Shown: piece after piece, positions 8,035 through 17,753 of the stretch
How the letters are laid out: every line of letters starts with the position of its first letter
How positions within the stretch are numbered: position 1 is the stretch's first letter
DNA from: Burkholderiales bacterium
GTDB taxonomy: Bacteria; Pseudomonadota; Gammaproteobacteria; Burkholderiales; Burkholderiaceae_C
Length of the DNA: 58,332 bases
Direction: 5' to 3'
Assembly: GCA_028864885.1 (NCBI GenBank)
Contig: JAGWLR010000006.1
Span: 1-58,332, forward strand
Notes under the pieces: model-generated
Databases searched by the model: none
Told to the model about the DNA's origin: nothing
Seen by the model: only the letters and a program-made list of their open reading frames with translations
Program-made: the position numbers and the translations under genes

Positions 8035-9008
8035 AGGCGGCTCGCGTATCGACGGGCCAGCACGGTGCAGACGAACATCTGCAGCTGGTGGTAGATCATG
8101 ATGGGCAAGATCAGCACGCCCATGGCGGCCGATCCGCCAAACAGCAGCTTGGCCATGGGCATGCCCGACGCCATGGTTTTCTTGGATCCGCAAAAAACCG
8201 CCACGATTTCGTCTTCCACTTCAAACTGCTGGCGCCTCGCCAACCACCGACTCACCCACAAGGTGGGCAGCAGGAACACGACCGCGCCGACAGCCGTCTC
8301 GACCAACAAGCCGACGCCATGACGCGACCACAGGCCATCGGCCACGGCGTCTGAAAACGCCGACCACACCAACAGCACGATCACGAGTCGGTCGTAGATG
8401 TTGGTCACCGGCTTGAACCGGGTGATTACCGGCAGCAGCCAGCGTCTCGACAGGTGCCCCAAGGCAAAGGGCAGCAGCAGCATCTTGGCAATCTTCAGCA
8501 TGGTCTGCCCCACATCCATGGCGGCCCCACCTTGCCCGCCCATCACGAGGCTGACCAGCAGGGGAGTCAAGAACACCCCCAGCAGGGTCGACAGCGTGGC
8601 GTTGAGGACCGCCGCAGCCACCCGGCCCCGCGCCAGGGCCGTCATGGCCACCGACGAAGACACCGTGGAAGGCAGGACCGCGAGGAAGAAAAAGCCCATC
8701 TGCAGGTCATGCGGCACCCAGCGCCCCACGAGCAGCACGCATACCGCCCACCACAAAGGAAACCAGACATAAGTGCAGGACTGCACCAGCAAATGCAAGC
8801 GCCACCTTGACGCGCCATCCTTGAGGCTCTCGGTCGACAAACCCATGCCGTGCAAAAAAAACAGGCCCAGCACCCCAATGTCGGTCACGGTTCCCAGATG
8901 CAGAACACCCTGGCTCCGCCCCGCCTCAGGCCAGACACTGGCCACCACCACTGCCAACACCATGCCCACCAAAAACCAGTCCAGGTGAGGCCATTTGATT
9001 TTCAACAC
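8031..9008 (-). CDS. bile acid:sodium symporter family (SBF-like) transporter
   Basis: An integral membrane protein of about 325 residues with roughly ten helices, of the SBF-like/DUF4137 branch of the bile acid:sodium symporter superfamily (the [20 protein letters not shown] and [14 protein letters not shown] motifs are typical). The substrate is unknown; it is probably a sodium- or proton-coupled organic anion carrier. The open frame begins at a TTG at 9059, but GTG 9008 is preferred because AAAGGG lies 8 nt upstream and the protein then begins [11 protein letters not shown], as family members do. It is co-translated with rluA through a GTGA overlap. Confidence 0.8.
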   Translation of the reverse strand: MLKIKWPHLDWFLVGMVLAVVVASVWPEAGRSQGVLHLGTVTDIGVLGLFFLHGMGLSTESLKDGASRWRLHLLVQSCTYVWFPLWWAVCVLLVGRWVPHDLQMGFFFLAVLPSTVSSSVAMTALARGRVAAAVLNATLSTLLGVFLTPLLVSLVMGGQGGAAMDVGQTMLKIAKMLLLPFALGHLSRRWLLPVITRFKPVTNIYDRLVIVLLVWSAFSDAVADGLWSRHGVGLLVETAVGAVVFLLPTLWVSRWLARRQQFEVEDEIVAVFCGSKKTMASGMPMAKLLFGGSAAMGVLILPIMIYHQLQMFVCTVLARRYASRL

Positions 9009-9142
9009 GGGATTCGCCCTTTTGCGCACAACCAACCCCGGATTATCGACAACCCGCAAATCCCAGTGGTTTCATCAAAGAGCGGTTGTGCAGTGCCACA
9101 ATGGTCCGATCCATTTTTGCAGCACTTTCAGGAGTCCCGCAC

Positions 9143-11923
9143 ATGGCCAAAGCATCGCCCGCGACCGCACACCCCTTTGCCAACACCTTGAAGTCGTTCA
9201 AGACGGCGTCTGGCAAAGATCTGAAGTTCTACTCCCTGCCCGCCCTGAGCAAGCAGTTCCCGAACATCCAGAAGCTGCCGGTGTCCTTGCGCATCGTGCT
9301 CGAAGCAGTGCTTCGACATTGCGATGGCCTGAAGGTGACGCCGGATCATGTGGCACAACTGGCCCAGTGGCAGCCGACCGCTTCGCGCACAGAAGAGGTC
9401 CCGTTTGTGGTGGCCCGAGTGGTATTGCAGGACTTTACCGGTGTGCCGTTGCTGGCCGATCTGGCCGCCATGCGGAACGTGGCCGCCGACCTGGGTCAGA
9501 ACCCCAAACGCATCGAACCCTTGGTGCCCGTCGACCTGGTGGTGGATCACTCGGTGATGATCGATCATTACGGCAGCAAAGACGCCCTCGACCTGAACAT
9601 GAAACTGGAGTTCCAGCGCAACAACGAGCGCTACCAGTTCATGAAGTGGGGCATGCAGGCGTTTGAAACCTTCGGGGTCGTGCCTCCCGGTTTCGGGATC
9701 ATTCACCAGGTCAATCTGGAATACCTGGCGCGGGGTGTGCACCAGCGTGCCGACGGCGTGGCCTATCCCGACACCCTGGTGGGAACGGACAGCCACACCA
9801 CCATGATCAATGGCATCGGCGTGGTGGGCTGGGGCGTGGGCGGCATCGAAGCAGAAGCCGGCATGTTGGGCCAGCCTGTGTATTTCCTGACGCCCGATGT
9901 CGTCGGTTTCGAATTGACTGGCCAATTGCGTGGCGGCGTGACGGCGACCGATCTGGTTCTGACCGTGACCGAAATGCTGCGCAAGGAAAAGGTGGTCGGC
10001 AAGTTCGTCGAGTTTTTTGGCGAAGGCACGGCATCCCTGTCGCTGCCGGATCGAGCCACGATCGCCAACATGGCGCCTGAATATGGCGCGACCATGGGCT
10101 TCTTTCCCGTCGATGACAAGACCATCGAGTACTTCAAGGGCACAGGGCGTCGCAAATCCGAAATCGAGGCTTTCGAGGGCTACTTCAAGGCCCAGGGCTT
10201 GTTCGGCGTGCCAGGCACCAAGAAGGCTGGCGCCTCGCTGCAAAACATCCAGTACACCAAGGTCGTCAAGCTCGATCTGGGCACGGTGGCGCCTTCGCTG
10301 GCGGGCCCCAAACGCCCCCAAGATCGCATCGAGATCGGCAACGTCGCCTTCCAGTTTGAAGACCTGTTTGGCAAGCCCACATCCGAAAACGGCTTCAACC
10401 AGCCCATTGAAAAGCTCGAGGAAACCTATTCCACTCGCAACGACATCCCGATCAGCCATGGCGATGTCCTGATCGCGGCCATCACCTCGTGCACCAATAC
10501 GTCCAACCCCGGTGTGCTGTTGGCCGCGGGTTTATTGGCCAAGAAAGCAGTGAAGGCAGGGCTGAAGGTCAAGCCCCACGTGAAGACCTCGCTGGCGCCG
10601 GGCTCTCGCATCGTCACCGAGTATCTGGACAAGGCCGGCTTGTTGCCCTATCTCGAGCAATTGGGCTTTGCAGTGGCGGCCTACGGCTGCACAACTTGCA
10701 TCGGCAATGCCGGAGACCTAGCCCCCGAGATCAATGAAACGATCACCCAGAACGATTTGGTCTGCGCGGCCGTGCTGTCGGGCAACCGCAACTTCGAGGC
10801 TCGTATCCACCCCAACATCAAAGCCAACTTCCTGGCCAGCCCGCCGTTGGTCGTGGCCTATGCGATTGCCGGCAACGTCACGATTGACCTGATGACCGAG
10901 CCCGTTGGCAAGGGCAAGGACAAAAAGGGCCATCCGAAAGACATCTACCTCGGCGACATCTGGCCGACCACCGAAGAGATCCACGCTTTGATGAAGCACG
11001 CCATGAACCCCAAGGTGTTCAAGGCCAATTACGGACAAGTGGCATCCAAACCCGGCAAGTTGTGGGATCGCATCAAGGGCGCATCGGGCGAGGTGTATGA
11101 CTGGCCTACCAGCACCTACATCGCCAAGCCGCCCTTCTTCGAAGGATTCGAGCTGAGCGCGCCTCAAGCCACTGCGGCGGCCCCCAGCATCGAAGGCGCC
11201 AAGATCATGGCACTCTTCGGGGATTCGATCACCACTGACCACATCTCACCGGCAGGTTCCATCAAGGAGGCATCACCTGCCGGGCAGTACTTGCTGGCCA
11301 ACGGTGTCAGCAAAGCCGATTTCAACAGCTATGGATCGCGCCGCGGCAACCACGAAGTCATGATGCGGGGCACCTTTGCCAATGTGCGCATCAAGAACTT
11401 GATGCTGCCGCCGCAAGACGATGGCAGCCGCGTCGAAGGCGGCTTAACCCTGCTGCAATTGGCCGGACCTGACAAGGGCAGTACTTTGTCGATCTACGAT
11501 GCCGCGATGCGTTACATCGCCGCCAAGGTGCCCACCGTGATCTTTGGGGGCGAAGAGTACGGCACCGGCTCCAGCCGAGATTGGGCAGCCAAAGGCACGC
11601 AGTTGCTGGGCATCAAGGCCGTCATCGCGCGCAGCTTCGAGCGCATCCACCGATCCAATCTGGTCGGTATGGGCGTTCTGCCCTTGCAGTTCAAGGGCAC
11701 GGAAAGCTGGGAAACGCTGGGCCTGAAAGGCGACGAAACCATTGGCATTGAGCTGAACAATGGCCTGGTGCCGCAGGCCGACGCCCAACTGATCATCACG
11801 CGAGCCGATGGCCGCCGTCATCAAACGACCGTGACCCTGCGCATCGACACGCCGATTGAGGTGGCGTACTACCAGCACGGCGGCATCCTGCCCTACGTGC
11901 TGCGTCAGCTACTGGCGGCCTGA
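9143..11923 (+). CDS. acnA: aconitate hydratase A
   Basis: This TCA-cycle enzyme interconverts citrate and isocitrate through a [4Fe-4S] cluster. Cluster cysteines sit in [10 protein letters not shown] and [10 protein letters not shown], and the C-terminal swivel domain has [13 protein letters not shown] and [12 protein letters not shown] substrate-binding loops. At 926 residues it is slightly longer than E. coli AcnA (891). ATG 9143 is chosen over the upstream ATG at 9086 because CAGGAG lies 8 nt before it and the protein then begins [12 protein letters not shown], as AcnA does. The gene stands alone; its stop abuts the convergent stop of the Spx/ArsC-like gene. Confidence 0.95.
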   Translation: MAKASPATAHPFANTLKSFKTASGKDLKFYSLPALSKQFPNIQKLPVSLRIVLEAVLRHCDGLKVTPDHVAQLAQWQPTASRTEEVPFVVARVVLQDFTGVPLLADLAAMRNVAADLGQNPKRIEPLVPVDLVVDHSVMIDHYGSKDALDLNMKLEFQRNNERYQFMKWGMQAFETFGVVPPGFGIIHQVNLEYLARGVHQRADGVAYPDTLVGTDSHTTMINGIGVVGWGVGGIEAEAGMLGQPVYFLTPDVVGFELTGQLRGGVTATDLVLTVTEMLRKEKVVGKFVEFFGEGTASLSLPDRATIANMAPEYGATMGFFPVDDKTIEYFKGTGRRKSEIEAFEGYFKAQGLFGVPGTKKAGASLQNIQYTKVVKLDLGTVAPSLAGPKRPQDRIEIGNVAFQFEDLFGKPTSENGFNQPIEKLEETYSTRNDIPISHGDVLIAAITSCTNTSNPGVLLAAGLLAKKAVKAGLKVKPHVKTSLAPGSRIVTEYLDKAGLLPYLEQLGFAVAAYGCTTCIGNAGDLAPEINETITQNDLVCAAVLSGNRNFEARIHPNIKANFLASPPLVVAYAIAGNVTIDLMTEPVGKGKDKKGHPKDIYLGDIWPTTEEIHALMKHAMNPKVFKANYGQVASKPGKLWDRIKGASGEVYDWPTSTYIAKPPFFEGFELSAPQATAAAPSIEGAKIMALFGDSITTDHISPAGSIKEASPAGQYLLANGVSKADFNSYGSRRGNHEVMMRGTFANVRIKNLMLPPQDDGSRVEGGLTLLQLAGPDKGSTLSIYDAAMRYIAAKVPTVIFGGEEYGTGSSRDWAAKGTQLLGIKAVIARSFERIHRSNLVGMGVLPLQFKGTESWETLGLKGDETIGIELNNGLVPQADAQLIITRADGRRHQTTVTLRIDTPIEVAYYQHGGILPYVLRQLLAA

Positions 11924-12289
11924 TCAGCCCGCCAAAGAGGCCAGGGCTTTCGCCTTGGCCTCATCAAATCCGACGGCCAACACCTTGCCGGCCTGCTCGA
12001 TCACCGGGCGTTTGATGACACTGGCTTTGTCCAGCATCAGGGCGCGGGCCGAGGCTGCATCGATCACCGCGGCCTTGGTGGCGTCGTCCAACTCGCGCCA
12101 GGTGGAGCCTTGGCGATTCACCAGCACCTCCCAACCTACCTGCTTGATCCAGTCGTCCAGCCGATCAGCCGGAACGCCGAGCTTTTTGTAGTCATGAAAC
12201 GCGTAGGCCAGCCCTTGCTCATCGAGCCAGGTTCGCGCTTTTTTGACAGTGTTGCAATTTGGGATGCCGTAGACAGTCAATGTGCTCAT
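11924..12289 (-). CDS. ArsC/Spx-family thioredoxin-fold protein (YffB-like)
   Basis: A 121-residue cytoplasmic protein beginning MSTLTVYGIPNCNTVKKARTWL. It has the single conserved cysteine (NCNT) of the YffB/ArsC group rather than a CxxC pair, and the ...DWIKQVGWEVLVNRQGSTWREL segment typical of YffB. Proteins of this group have weak or unknown glutathione-linked reductase activity; true arsenate reduction is unlikely without the ArsC arginine context. ATG 12289 is preferred over the longer open frame. The stop shares a TGATCA palindrome with the stop of acnA, so the two genes converge with no intergenic space. Confidence 0.85.
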   Translation of the reverse strand: MSTLTVYGIPNCNTVKKARTWLDEQGLAYAFHDYKKLGVPADRLDDWIKQVGWEVLVNRQGSTWRELDDATKAAVIDAASARALMLDKASVIKRPVIEQAGKVLAVGFDEAKAKALASLAG

Positions 12290-12356
12290 GTGCGTGTGGG
12301 ATCGATTCGAGTCAGGGCGCCACTGTCGCACAAACCGCGCGGCTTGGTTGCGCGAC

Positions 12357-12382
12357 GAAAAAAAGGAGGGCCAAAGCCCTCC
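12357..12382 (-). terminator. rho-independent terminator of the aldehyde dehydrogenase gene
   Basis: A perfect GGAGGGC/GCCCTCC stem with a four-base loop, followed on the minus strand by an uninterrupted run of T. It lies about 165 bp after the aldehyde dehydrogenase stop. The stretch 12383-12548 between stop and terminator contains no convincing ORF and appears to be a long 3' untranslated region. Confidence 0.85.
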
Positions 12383-12548
12383 CCAATCGCGGATAACCCT
12401 ATTTGATGCTGCGAGGATCGACCCGCGTCACCTCTGGACCAGGACCTGTTGTGGCAGGCCTGCCCGGGAAGCCCCGACACCCCTTGTGAAGGCGCCGATG
12501 CCTCCCGGCCCAGCACAACAAACACGTTGCTCTGTCAGCCGGGCAGCG

Positions 12549-14069
12549 TCAGAAGAACCCCAGTTTGTTGGGGCTGTAGCTGACCAGCAAATTTTTGGTC
12601 TGTTGGTAGTGATCCAACATCGCCTTGTGAGTTTCACGTCCGATGCCCGATTCTTTGTAACCACCGAATGCAGCGTGAGCGGGATACGCGTGATAGCAGT
12701 TGGTCCAGACCCGCCCTGCCTGAATGCCACGACCGAATCGATAAGCGCGGCTGCCATCTCGCGTCCACACCCCTGCTCCTAGGCCATAGGGTGTGTCATT
12801 GGCGATTTCGAGCGCCTCCTGCTCCGTCTTGAAGGTGGTCACGGCCAACACAGGGCCGAAGATCTCCTCACGGAAGATCCGCATCTGGTTGTGCCCCTTG
12901 AACAGCGTGGGCTGGATGTAGTAGCCCCCGCTGAGCTCTCCCCCCAACTCTGCCTTGTCGCCGCCAATCAGCAGCTGGGCGCCCTCTTCCTTGCCCAGCT
13001 TCAGGTAGGACATGATCTTGTCCATTTGCAGCATCGACGCCTGCGCGCCCATCATCGTGTCGGTATCCAGCGGGCTGCCTTGCTTGATCGCGGCGACGCG
13101 CTGAACCGCGCGCTCGATGAAGCGGTCGTAGATCGACTCCTGAATCAGCGCCCGCGAGGGGCAGGTACACACTTCCCCTTGATTGAAGGCAAACAGCACC
13201 ATCCCCTCAATGGCCTTGTCCAGAAACGCATCGTCCTCGGCCATCACGTCGTCAAAGAAGATGTTGGGGCTCTTGCCGCCCAGTTCCAGCGTCGCCGGAA
13301 TGAGGTTGGTCGCTGCGGCCTGCGCAATCACGCGACCGGTGGCGGTCGACCCGGTGAAGGCAATCTTGGCGATGCGTTTGCTGGTGGCCAGAGGCATGCC
13401 AGCCTCCCGCCCGTAACCGTTGACAACGTTGAGCACCCCTGGGGGCAACAAATCGGCAATCAACTCCGTCAGCACCAGGATGCTGATGGGGGTCGACTCG
13501 GCCGGTTTGAGCACCACACAGTTGCCCGCTCCCAGCGCCGGGGCCAGCTTCCAGGCGGCCATCAGGATCGGGAAGTTCCAGGGGATGATTTGCCCCACGA
13601 CCCCCAGTGGCTCATGAAAGTGATACGCGATGGTGTGGTGATCGATCTCGCTGAGCGCCCCCTCCTGGGCGCGCACACAGCCTGCGAAATAGCGGAAATG
13701 ATCGACTGCCAGCGGAATGTCGGCATTCAGGGTTTCGCGGATGGGTTTGCCGTTGTCGATCGTTTCGGCATAGGCCAGCTTTTCGAGGTTTTGCTCCAGA
13801 CGATCGGCGATCTTGAGCAAGACGTTGGCCCGCTCCGCTGGCGAAGTGGCCGCCCACTTGTCCTTGGCCGCATGGGCTGCATCCAGAGCCAACTCGATGT
13901 CGGCTTCGCTGGAACGTGCGGCCTGGGTGTAGACCAGGCCATTGATCGGCGTCACCACATCAAAGTACTGCCCCCCGAGTGGGGCCACAAATTGACCATT
14001 GATGAAATTCTCGTAACGCTTCTTGAACTCGAGGGGGGCACCAGCGGCTCCGGGTAGGGCGTAGATCAT
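12549..14069 (-). CDS. NAD-dependent aldehyde dehydrogenase (AcoD/ExaC type)
   Basis: A 506-residue aldehyde dehydrogenase of the group that oxidises acetaldehyde from ethanol or acetoin (AcoD, ExaC, AldB). Visible motifs are [17 protein letters not shown] (cofactor-binding), the FTGSTATGR Rossmann loop, LELGGKSPN with the general-base Glu, and [11 protein letters not shown] with the catalytic Cys. The ATG has AGGAG 7 nt upstream. It is divergent from an AcoR-type sigma-54 activator, and the shared region carries a -24/-12 promoter pointing into this gene, so activator-dependent induction by an alcohol, aldehyde or acetoin is likely. No alcohol dehydrogenase or acetoin dehydrogenase genes are adjacent. 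Confidence 0.92.
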   Translation of the reverse strand: MIYALPGAAGAPLEFKKRYENFINGQFVAPLGGQYFDVVTPINGLVYTQAARSSEADIELALDAAHAAKDKWAATSPAERANVLLKIADRLEQNLEKLAYAETIDNGKPIRETLNADIPLAVDHFRYFAGCVRAQEGALSEIDHHTIAYHFHEPLGVVGQIIPWNFPILMAAWKLAPALGAGNCVVLKPAESTPISILVLTELIADLLPPGVLNVVNGYGREAGMPLATSKRIAKIAFTGSTATGRVIAQAAATNLIPATLELGGKSPNIFFDDVMAEDDAFLDKAIEGMVLFAFNQGEVCTCPSRALIQESIYDRFIERAVQRVAAIKQGSPLDTDTMMGAQASMLQMDKIMSYLKLGKEEGAQLLIGGDKAELGGELSGGYYIQPTLFKGHNQMRIFREEIFGPVLAVTTFKTEQEALEIANDTPYGLGAGVWTRDGSRAYRFGRGIQAGRVWTNCYHAYPAHAAFGGYKESGIGRETHKAMLDHYQQTKNLLVSYSPNKLGFF

Positions 14070-14106
14070 GTCGGTCTCCTGGATGGGAAGTCAGTGCCAT
14101 CCATAG

Positions 14107-14122
14107 CGCACGGGGTGTGCCA
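14107..14122 (-). promoter_or_regulatory. sigma-54 (-24/-12) promoter for the aldehyde dehydrogenase
   Basis: On the minus strand the sequence TGGCACA-CCCC-GTGCG has the invariant GG and GC dinucleotides at the exact sigma-54 spacing and a perfect TGGCAC -24 element. It sits about 38 bp upstream of the aldehyde dehydrogenase start, leaving room for a leader with its AGGAG ribosome site. The divergently encoded sigma-54 activator supports the call. Confidence 0.8.
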
Positions 14123-14187
14123 TCTCGGGTTCGTCCTGATCTGCGCCCCCCTCGCCAGTGCGATGTCACGCCCTCGCTCTCCCCCCG

Positions 14188-14240
14188 CCCTGTGTCAGGG
14201 GACGTGCCAAATATGCACACTGTTCCAAAATGACACAGGG
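14188..14240. promoter_or_regulatory. inverted repeat, candidate upstream activator sites
   Basis: Perfect ten-base arms CCCTGTGTCA (14188-14197) and TGACACAGGG (14231-14240) are separated by 33 bp and lie 66-118 bp upstream of the -24 element of the aldehyde dehydrogenase promoter. This is the usual distance for enhancer sites of sigma-54 activators. The TGT...ACA content resembles sites proposed for AcoR-type regulators. The segment also lies just upstream of the activator's own start, so autoregulation is possible. Confidence 0.6.
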
Positions 14241-14307
14241 TGACTCCCGGTGGCACCCCCAAGTCTGGGCGCGATACTGCACACGTTGCGTCCCTTCCCC
14301 CCACCCC

Positions 14308-16278
14308 ATGACCTCCCGCCCAGCGTCATCGTCTACCTCCGCGACCGAGCTCCAAGAAGCCCGGCGCTGGATGCTCGAGCACGGGCGCATCCCGGCCGGG
14401 CTGGTCGACGAGTCCTTGGGCCGCTCGTGGGAGCGAAGCCGCCACGCGGGTTTGAGCCCGATTGACCTGCTGTCCGATCAACCCTTGTGCAGCGATGCCG
14501 ACCTGCGCCAGGCACAAGAGCGACAGCGCGAATTCCTGGCCCACGCACGCCCGGTGATGGAGTTCGTCTTCGACCAGATGCGCGGCAGCGGCAATCTGGT
14601 GGTCTTGGCTGATGCTCGCGGCTTGCTGCTGCACAGCCTGGGCGACACGGATTTCGTGAACCGTGCCGACCGAGTGGCCTTACGCCCAGGGGCACTGTGG
14701 CACGAAGCCGATCGCGGCACCAATGCCATCGGCACTGCCCTGGCAGACCAAAGGCCCGTCGTGATCCACGGCGCCGAACACTACCTGGAGCGCAACAGCT
14801 TCCTCACCTGCGCGGCGGCGCCCGTACGATCTTCAGCCGGACAGTTACAAGGGGTGCTCGACATCTCTGGGGATCACCGAGCCCACCACCCCCACACTTT
14901 TGCGCTGGTGCGATCCGCCGCCCGAATGATCGAAGATCGCCTGTTTCATGCCCGGCACAGTCGTGACCAGATTTTGCGCTTGCATCACTTGCCGGAAGGC
15001 TTGGGGGCGGTCGGCGAAGGCCTGATCGCGCTGTCGGACGACGGCTGGGTGGTCGGCGCCAACGCCATGGCTCAGCAATGGCTGGATTTGGACGAACGTC
15101 GCATCGGTTCTGGCACCTTGGCCCAACTCACCGGGATTCAAGGCCGGATGCTCCCGCCCGGCAAGGTCATGCGGGTGTCCGCCCACAGCAACGCGGCGCT
15201 GTTTGGTCGACTGGAGGCCCGACAACGCCCGGTGATCAACCTGTCTTTGCTGGGGCGCACCGGAACATCGACCGACATTGACCCTACCGCACCACTTACG
15301 TCGCAAGACCCCCGCGTCGAAGAAGCACTGCGGCGTGCACGCCGCGTGCAAGCCCAGGGCATCGCCGTGCTGATTCAGGGCGAATCCGGTACGGGCAAGG
15401 AGGTGTTTGCGCGGGCACTGCATGCGGCCGGCGAACGCGCCGACCAAGCCTTTGTTGCGGTCAACTGTGCGGCACTCCCTGAGACGCTGATCGAAGCCGA
15501 ACTTTTCGGCTATGTGGGCGGCGCTTTCACGGGAGCCCGTCGAGAGGGCTCACCCGGCCGGATTCGGGAAGCGCATGGCGGCACCTTGTTTCTCGATGAG
15601 ATCGGCGACATGCCCTTGGCCCTGCAAGCTCGGTTGCTCAGAGTCTTACAAGACAAGGTGGTGTTCCCTCTGGGCGGCAGCAAACCCCATGCGGTCGATT
15701 TCGTGCTGGTGTGTGCCACGCATCGACACCTGCGAGACGCCATTGCGGCCGGCAACTTCCGCGAGGATCTGTTCTACCGGCTCAACGGCCTGACTGTCAC
15801 CCTGCCAGCGCTGCGCGAGCGCCAAGACTTCGATGCCCTCGTCCACCAGCTATTGAGCGATGTGTGTGCCGACATGAAACGAGCCCCTGTCGACACCGTC
15901 CACCCAGGGCTGCTGGCCGCAATGGGTCGCTACCGCTGGCCAGGCAACCTGCGACAGCTTCACGGGCTGCTGCGCACCGCCTGCGCCCTGCTGGAACAGG
16001 ATGAGCGCGCGCTCGACTGGCATCACCTGCCGGAAGACACGATGGCCGAGTTGCAATCCGCCTCTTCCTCGACCTCTTCTTCGAGTGAGACCCAGTCAGT
16101 TTCCAACGCGGCCTCGACCGAAGTCGCCACGCTGCGAAAGCTTTCAGAACAGGCGATCCTTCAGGTGATTCAGGCCACTGACGGCAACCTTTCCGAGGCC
16201 GCCCGCAAATTGGGCATCAGCCGCAACACGCTTTATCGGCGCTTGCGCCAGAGCGAACAAAAAATCTCCAAAGATTGA
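14308..16278 (+). CDS. AcoR-type sigma-54-dependent activator (GAF-AAA+-Fis)
   Basis: A 656-residue enhancer-binding protein. The N-terminal half holds a GAF-like sensor (around residues 70-190), typical of AcoR. A central AAA+ domain has Walker A GESGTGKE, the sigma-54-contacting GAFTGA loop (in [12 protein letters not shown]) and Walker [11 protein letters not shown]. The C-terminal Fis-type helix-turn-helix reads [20 protein letters not shown] Ser/Thr-rich linker precedes the HTH. ATG 14308 is chosen over starts up to 50 codons upstream because those would cover the inverted repeat and sit near the divergent promoter region. It probably senses a C2-C4 alcohol, aldehyde or acetoin and drives the divergent aldehyde dehydrogenase. 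Confidence 0.9.
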   Translation: MTSRPASSSTSATELQEARRWMLEHGRIPAGLVDESLGRSWERSRHAGLSPIDLLSDQPLCSDADLRQAQERQREFLAHARPVMEFVFDQMRGSGNLVVLADARGLLLHSLGDTDFVNRADRVALRPGALWHEADRGTNAIGTALADQRPVVIHGAEHYLERNSFLTCAAAPVRSSAGQLQGVLDISGDHRAHHPHTFALVRSAARMIEDRLFHARHSRDQILRLHHLPEGLGAVGEGLIALSDDGWVVGANAMAQQWLDLDERRIGSGTLAQLTGIQGRMLPPGKVMRVSAHSNAALFGRLEARQRPVINLSLLGRTGTSTDIDPTAPLTSQDPRVEEALRRARRVQAQGIAVLIQGESGTGKEVFARALHAAGERADQAFVAVNCAALPETLIEAELFGYVGGAFTGARREGSPGRIREAHGGTLFLDEIGDMPLALQARLLRVLQDKVVFPLGGSKPHAVDFVLVCATHRHLRDAIAAGNFREDLFYRLNGLTVTLPALRERQDFDALVHQLLSDVCADMKRAPVDTVHPGLLAAMGRYRWPGNLRQLHGLLRTACALLEQDERALDWHHLPEDTMAELQSASSSTSSSSETQSVSNAASTEVATLRKLSEQAILQVIQATDGNLSEAARKLGISRNTLYRRLRQSEQKISKD

Positions 16279-16324
16279 CCCCACCCTCCGGTCGGACGCT
16301 TCCGGATTGGTTAGCATCACACCC

Positions 16325-17032
16325 ATGATGATGAATGCCGACCCCCAAGAGCTCGCGAAATTCGGTGACCTGGCCCACAAATGGTGGGACCCTGAAAGCG
16401 AATTCCGCCCCCTGCATGAAATCAACCCCTTGCGCCTGGACTGGATCGACCAGCTCAGCCAGATCCGCGGCAAGCGTGTGGTCGACGTCGGCTGCGGTGG
16501 CGGAATCCTGGCCGAATCCATGGCCCGACGTGGCGCCGAGGTGCTGGGCATCGACCTCTCTGAGCGCCCGCTCAAGGTGGCCCAACTGCATGCCATGGAA
16601 GCGGGCATCGCCAACATCGACTACCGTTCTGTCGCCGTGGAAGCCCTGGCCGCCGAACAGCCGGCGCACTATGAAGTCGTCACCTGCATGGAAATGCTGG
16701 AACACGTGCCAGATCCTGCCTCAGTGGTTCAGGCCTGCACGCAACTCGTCCAACCCGGCGGCTGGGTGTTCTTCTCCACCATCAATCGCAACCCCAAGTC
16801 GTATCTCTTTGCCATCTTGGGAGCCGAATACGTGCTGAAAATGCTGCCCAAGGGCACGCACGAATACGCCCGCTTCATCCAGCCGGCAGAGTTGTCTCGC
16901 TGGTGCCGCAACGCTGGCCTGGAGTTGGTGCAATTCAAGGGTATGGAATACAACCCCCTGACGCGGCGCTACTGGCTATCGGGTAACACCAGCGTGAATT
17001 ACCTGCTGGCCTCCCGCAAGCCTGCCGCATGA
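16325..17032 (+). CDS. ubiG: 3-demethylubiquinol 3-O-methyltransferase UbiG
   Basis: This SAM-dependent O-methyltransferase acts twice in ubiquinone synthesis, on the two ring hydroxyls. The family N-terminus [20 protein letters not shown] is followed by the SAM-binding loop [13 protein letters not shown] and acidic IDLSE. The length of about 235 residues fits UbiG. Three consecutive ATG codons (16325, 16328, 16331) make the exact start uncertain; an upstream TTG at 16307 is less likely. It overlaps the following gph gene by four bases (ATGA), a common betaproteobacterial ubiG-gph pairing. Confidence 0.93.
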   Translation: MMMNADPQELAKFGDLAHKWWDPESEFRPLHEINPLRLDWIDQLSQIRGKRVVDVGCGGGILAESMARRGAEVLGIDLSERPLKVAQLHAMEAGIANIDYRSVAVEALAAEQPAHYEVVTCMEMLEHVPDPASVVQACTQLVQPGGWVFFSTINRNPKSYLFAILGAEYVLKMLPKGTHEYARFIQPAELSRWCRNAGLELVQFKGMEYNPLTRRYWLSGNTSVNYLLASRKPAA

Positions 17033-17706
17033 GCGCCCGATTGAACTGGTCGACAGCACCACAAGCCGTGCTGTTTGACCTCGACGGCACCCTGGCCGAC
17101 ACCGCTGGCGATTTGGCAGGCGCCTTGAACCGATTGCGTGCTCAAGAGGGCTTGCCGCCTCAACCGCTTGAGTTGCTCAGACCCTGGGCCTCGGCTGGCG
17201 CGAGGGGCTTGCTGGCTGCAGGCATGGACATTCATCCTGACCACCCTGAATACGAAACCTACCGCCTGGGTTTTCTGGATGCCTACCTGTCTTGCCTGGC
17301 TGACACCACCTGCCTGTTCGACGGCATGGCCCAAGTCTTGTCCGACATCGAGTCACGCGGATTGAAGTGGGGCGTGGTCACCAACAAGCCGCATCGCTTC
17401 ACCATTCCTGTCATGCAGGGGCTGGGCTTAGCCGAGCGTGCCGGCGTCATCATCAGTGGGGACAGTACGGCGCACGCCAAACCCCATCCCTTGCCCCTGC
17501 TGACCGCCTGTGAGCAACTGGGGGTCGATCCTGCTGCCACGCTCTATGTGGGCGATGACCTGCGCGATATCCAAGCGGCCAAAGCCGCCCACATGCCCAG
17601 CGCCGCCGCCGCCTGGGGCTACCTGGGGCACGGCACCGACATCCGAGTCTGGCAGGCCGATGTGATCGCCCCAACGCCCCAGGATCTGATCCCCTGCTGG
17701 GCCTGA
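17029..17706 (+). CDS. gph: phosphoglycolate phosphatase (HAD family)
   Basis: A haloacid dehalogenase-type phosphatase of 225 residues. Motif I is [11 protein letters not shown], with nucleophile Asp and acid Asp; motif II is the Thr in VVTNKPHRF; motif III and IV are the Lys of HAKPHP and [12 protein letters not shown]. The expected role is removal of 2-phosphoglycolate produced by DNA repair or oxygenase side reactions. The start overlaps the ubiG stop as ATGA, indicating translational coupling, and the gene ends at a clear terminator. Confidence 0.9.
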   Translation: MSARLNWSTAPQAVLFDLDGTLADTAGDLAGALNRLRAQEGLPPQPLELLRPWASAGARGLLAAGMDIHPDHPEYETYRLGFLDAYLSCLADTTCLFDGMAQVLSDIESRGLKWGVVTNKPHRFTIPVMQGLGLAERAGVIISGDSTAHAKPHPLPLLTACEQLGVDPAATLYVGDDLRDIQAAKAAHMPSAAAAWGYLGHGTDIRVWQADVIAPTPQDLIPCWA

Positions 17707-17712
17707 AAGACA

Positions 17713-17737
17713 AAAGCCACCCAAGGGTGGCTTTTTC
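17713..17737 (+). terminator. rho-independent terminator after gph
   Basis: The stem AAAGCCACCC / GGGTGGCTTT with an AA loop is followed by TTTCG on the plus strand. On the minus strand the same stem is followed by TTTTGTCTTT, so it probably also ends the convergent exopolysaccharide operon whose last gene stops at 17754. Confidence 0.8.
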
Positions 17738-17753
17738 GTCTTAGCCGCCCGAA

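Noticed and set aside
9128-10459. A 443-codon open frame antisense to acnA
   Set aside because: It is rich in His/Gln/Val typical of reverse-frame translation of a real gene and has no ribosome site or domain.
12383-12548. A possible small gene after the aldehyde dehydrogenase
   Set aside because: Short open frames here lack a start signal and recognisable features; the segment fits a 3' untranslated region ending at a terminator.
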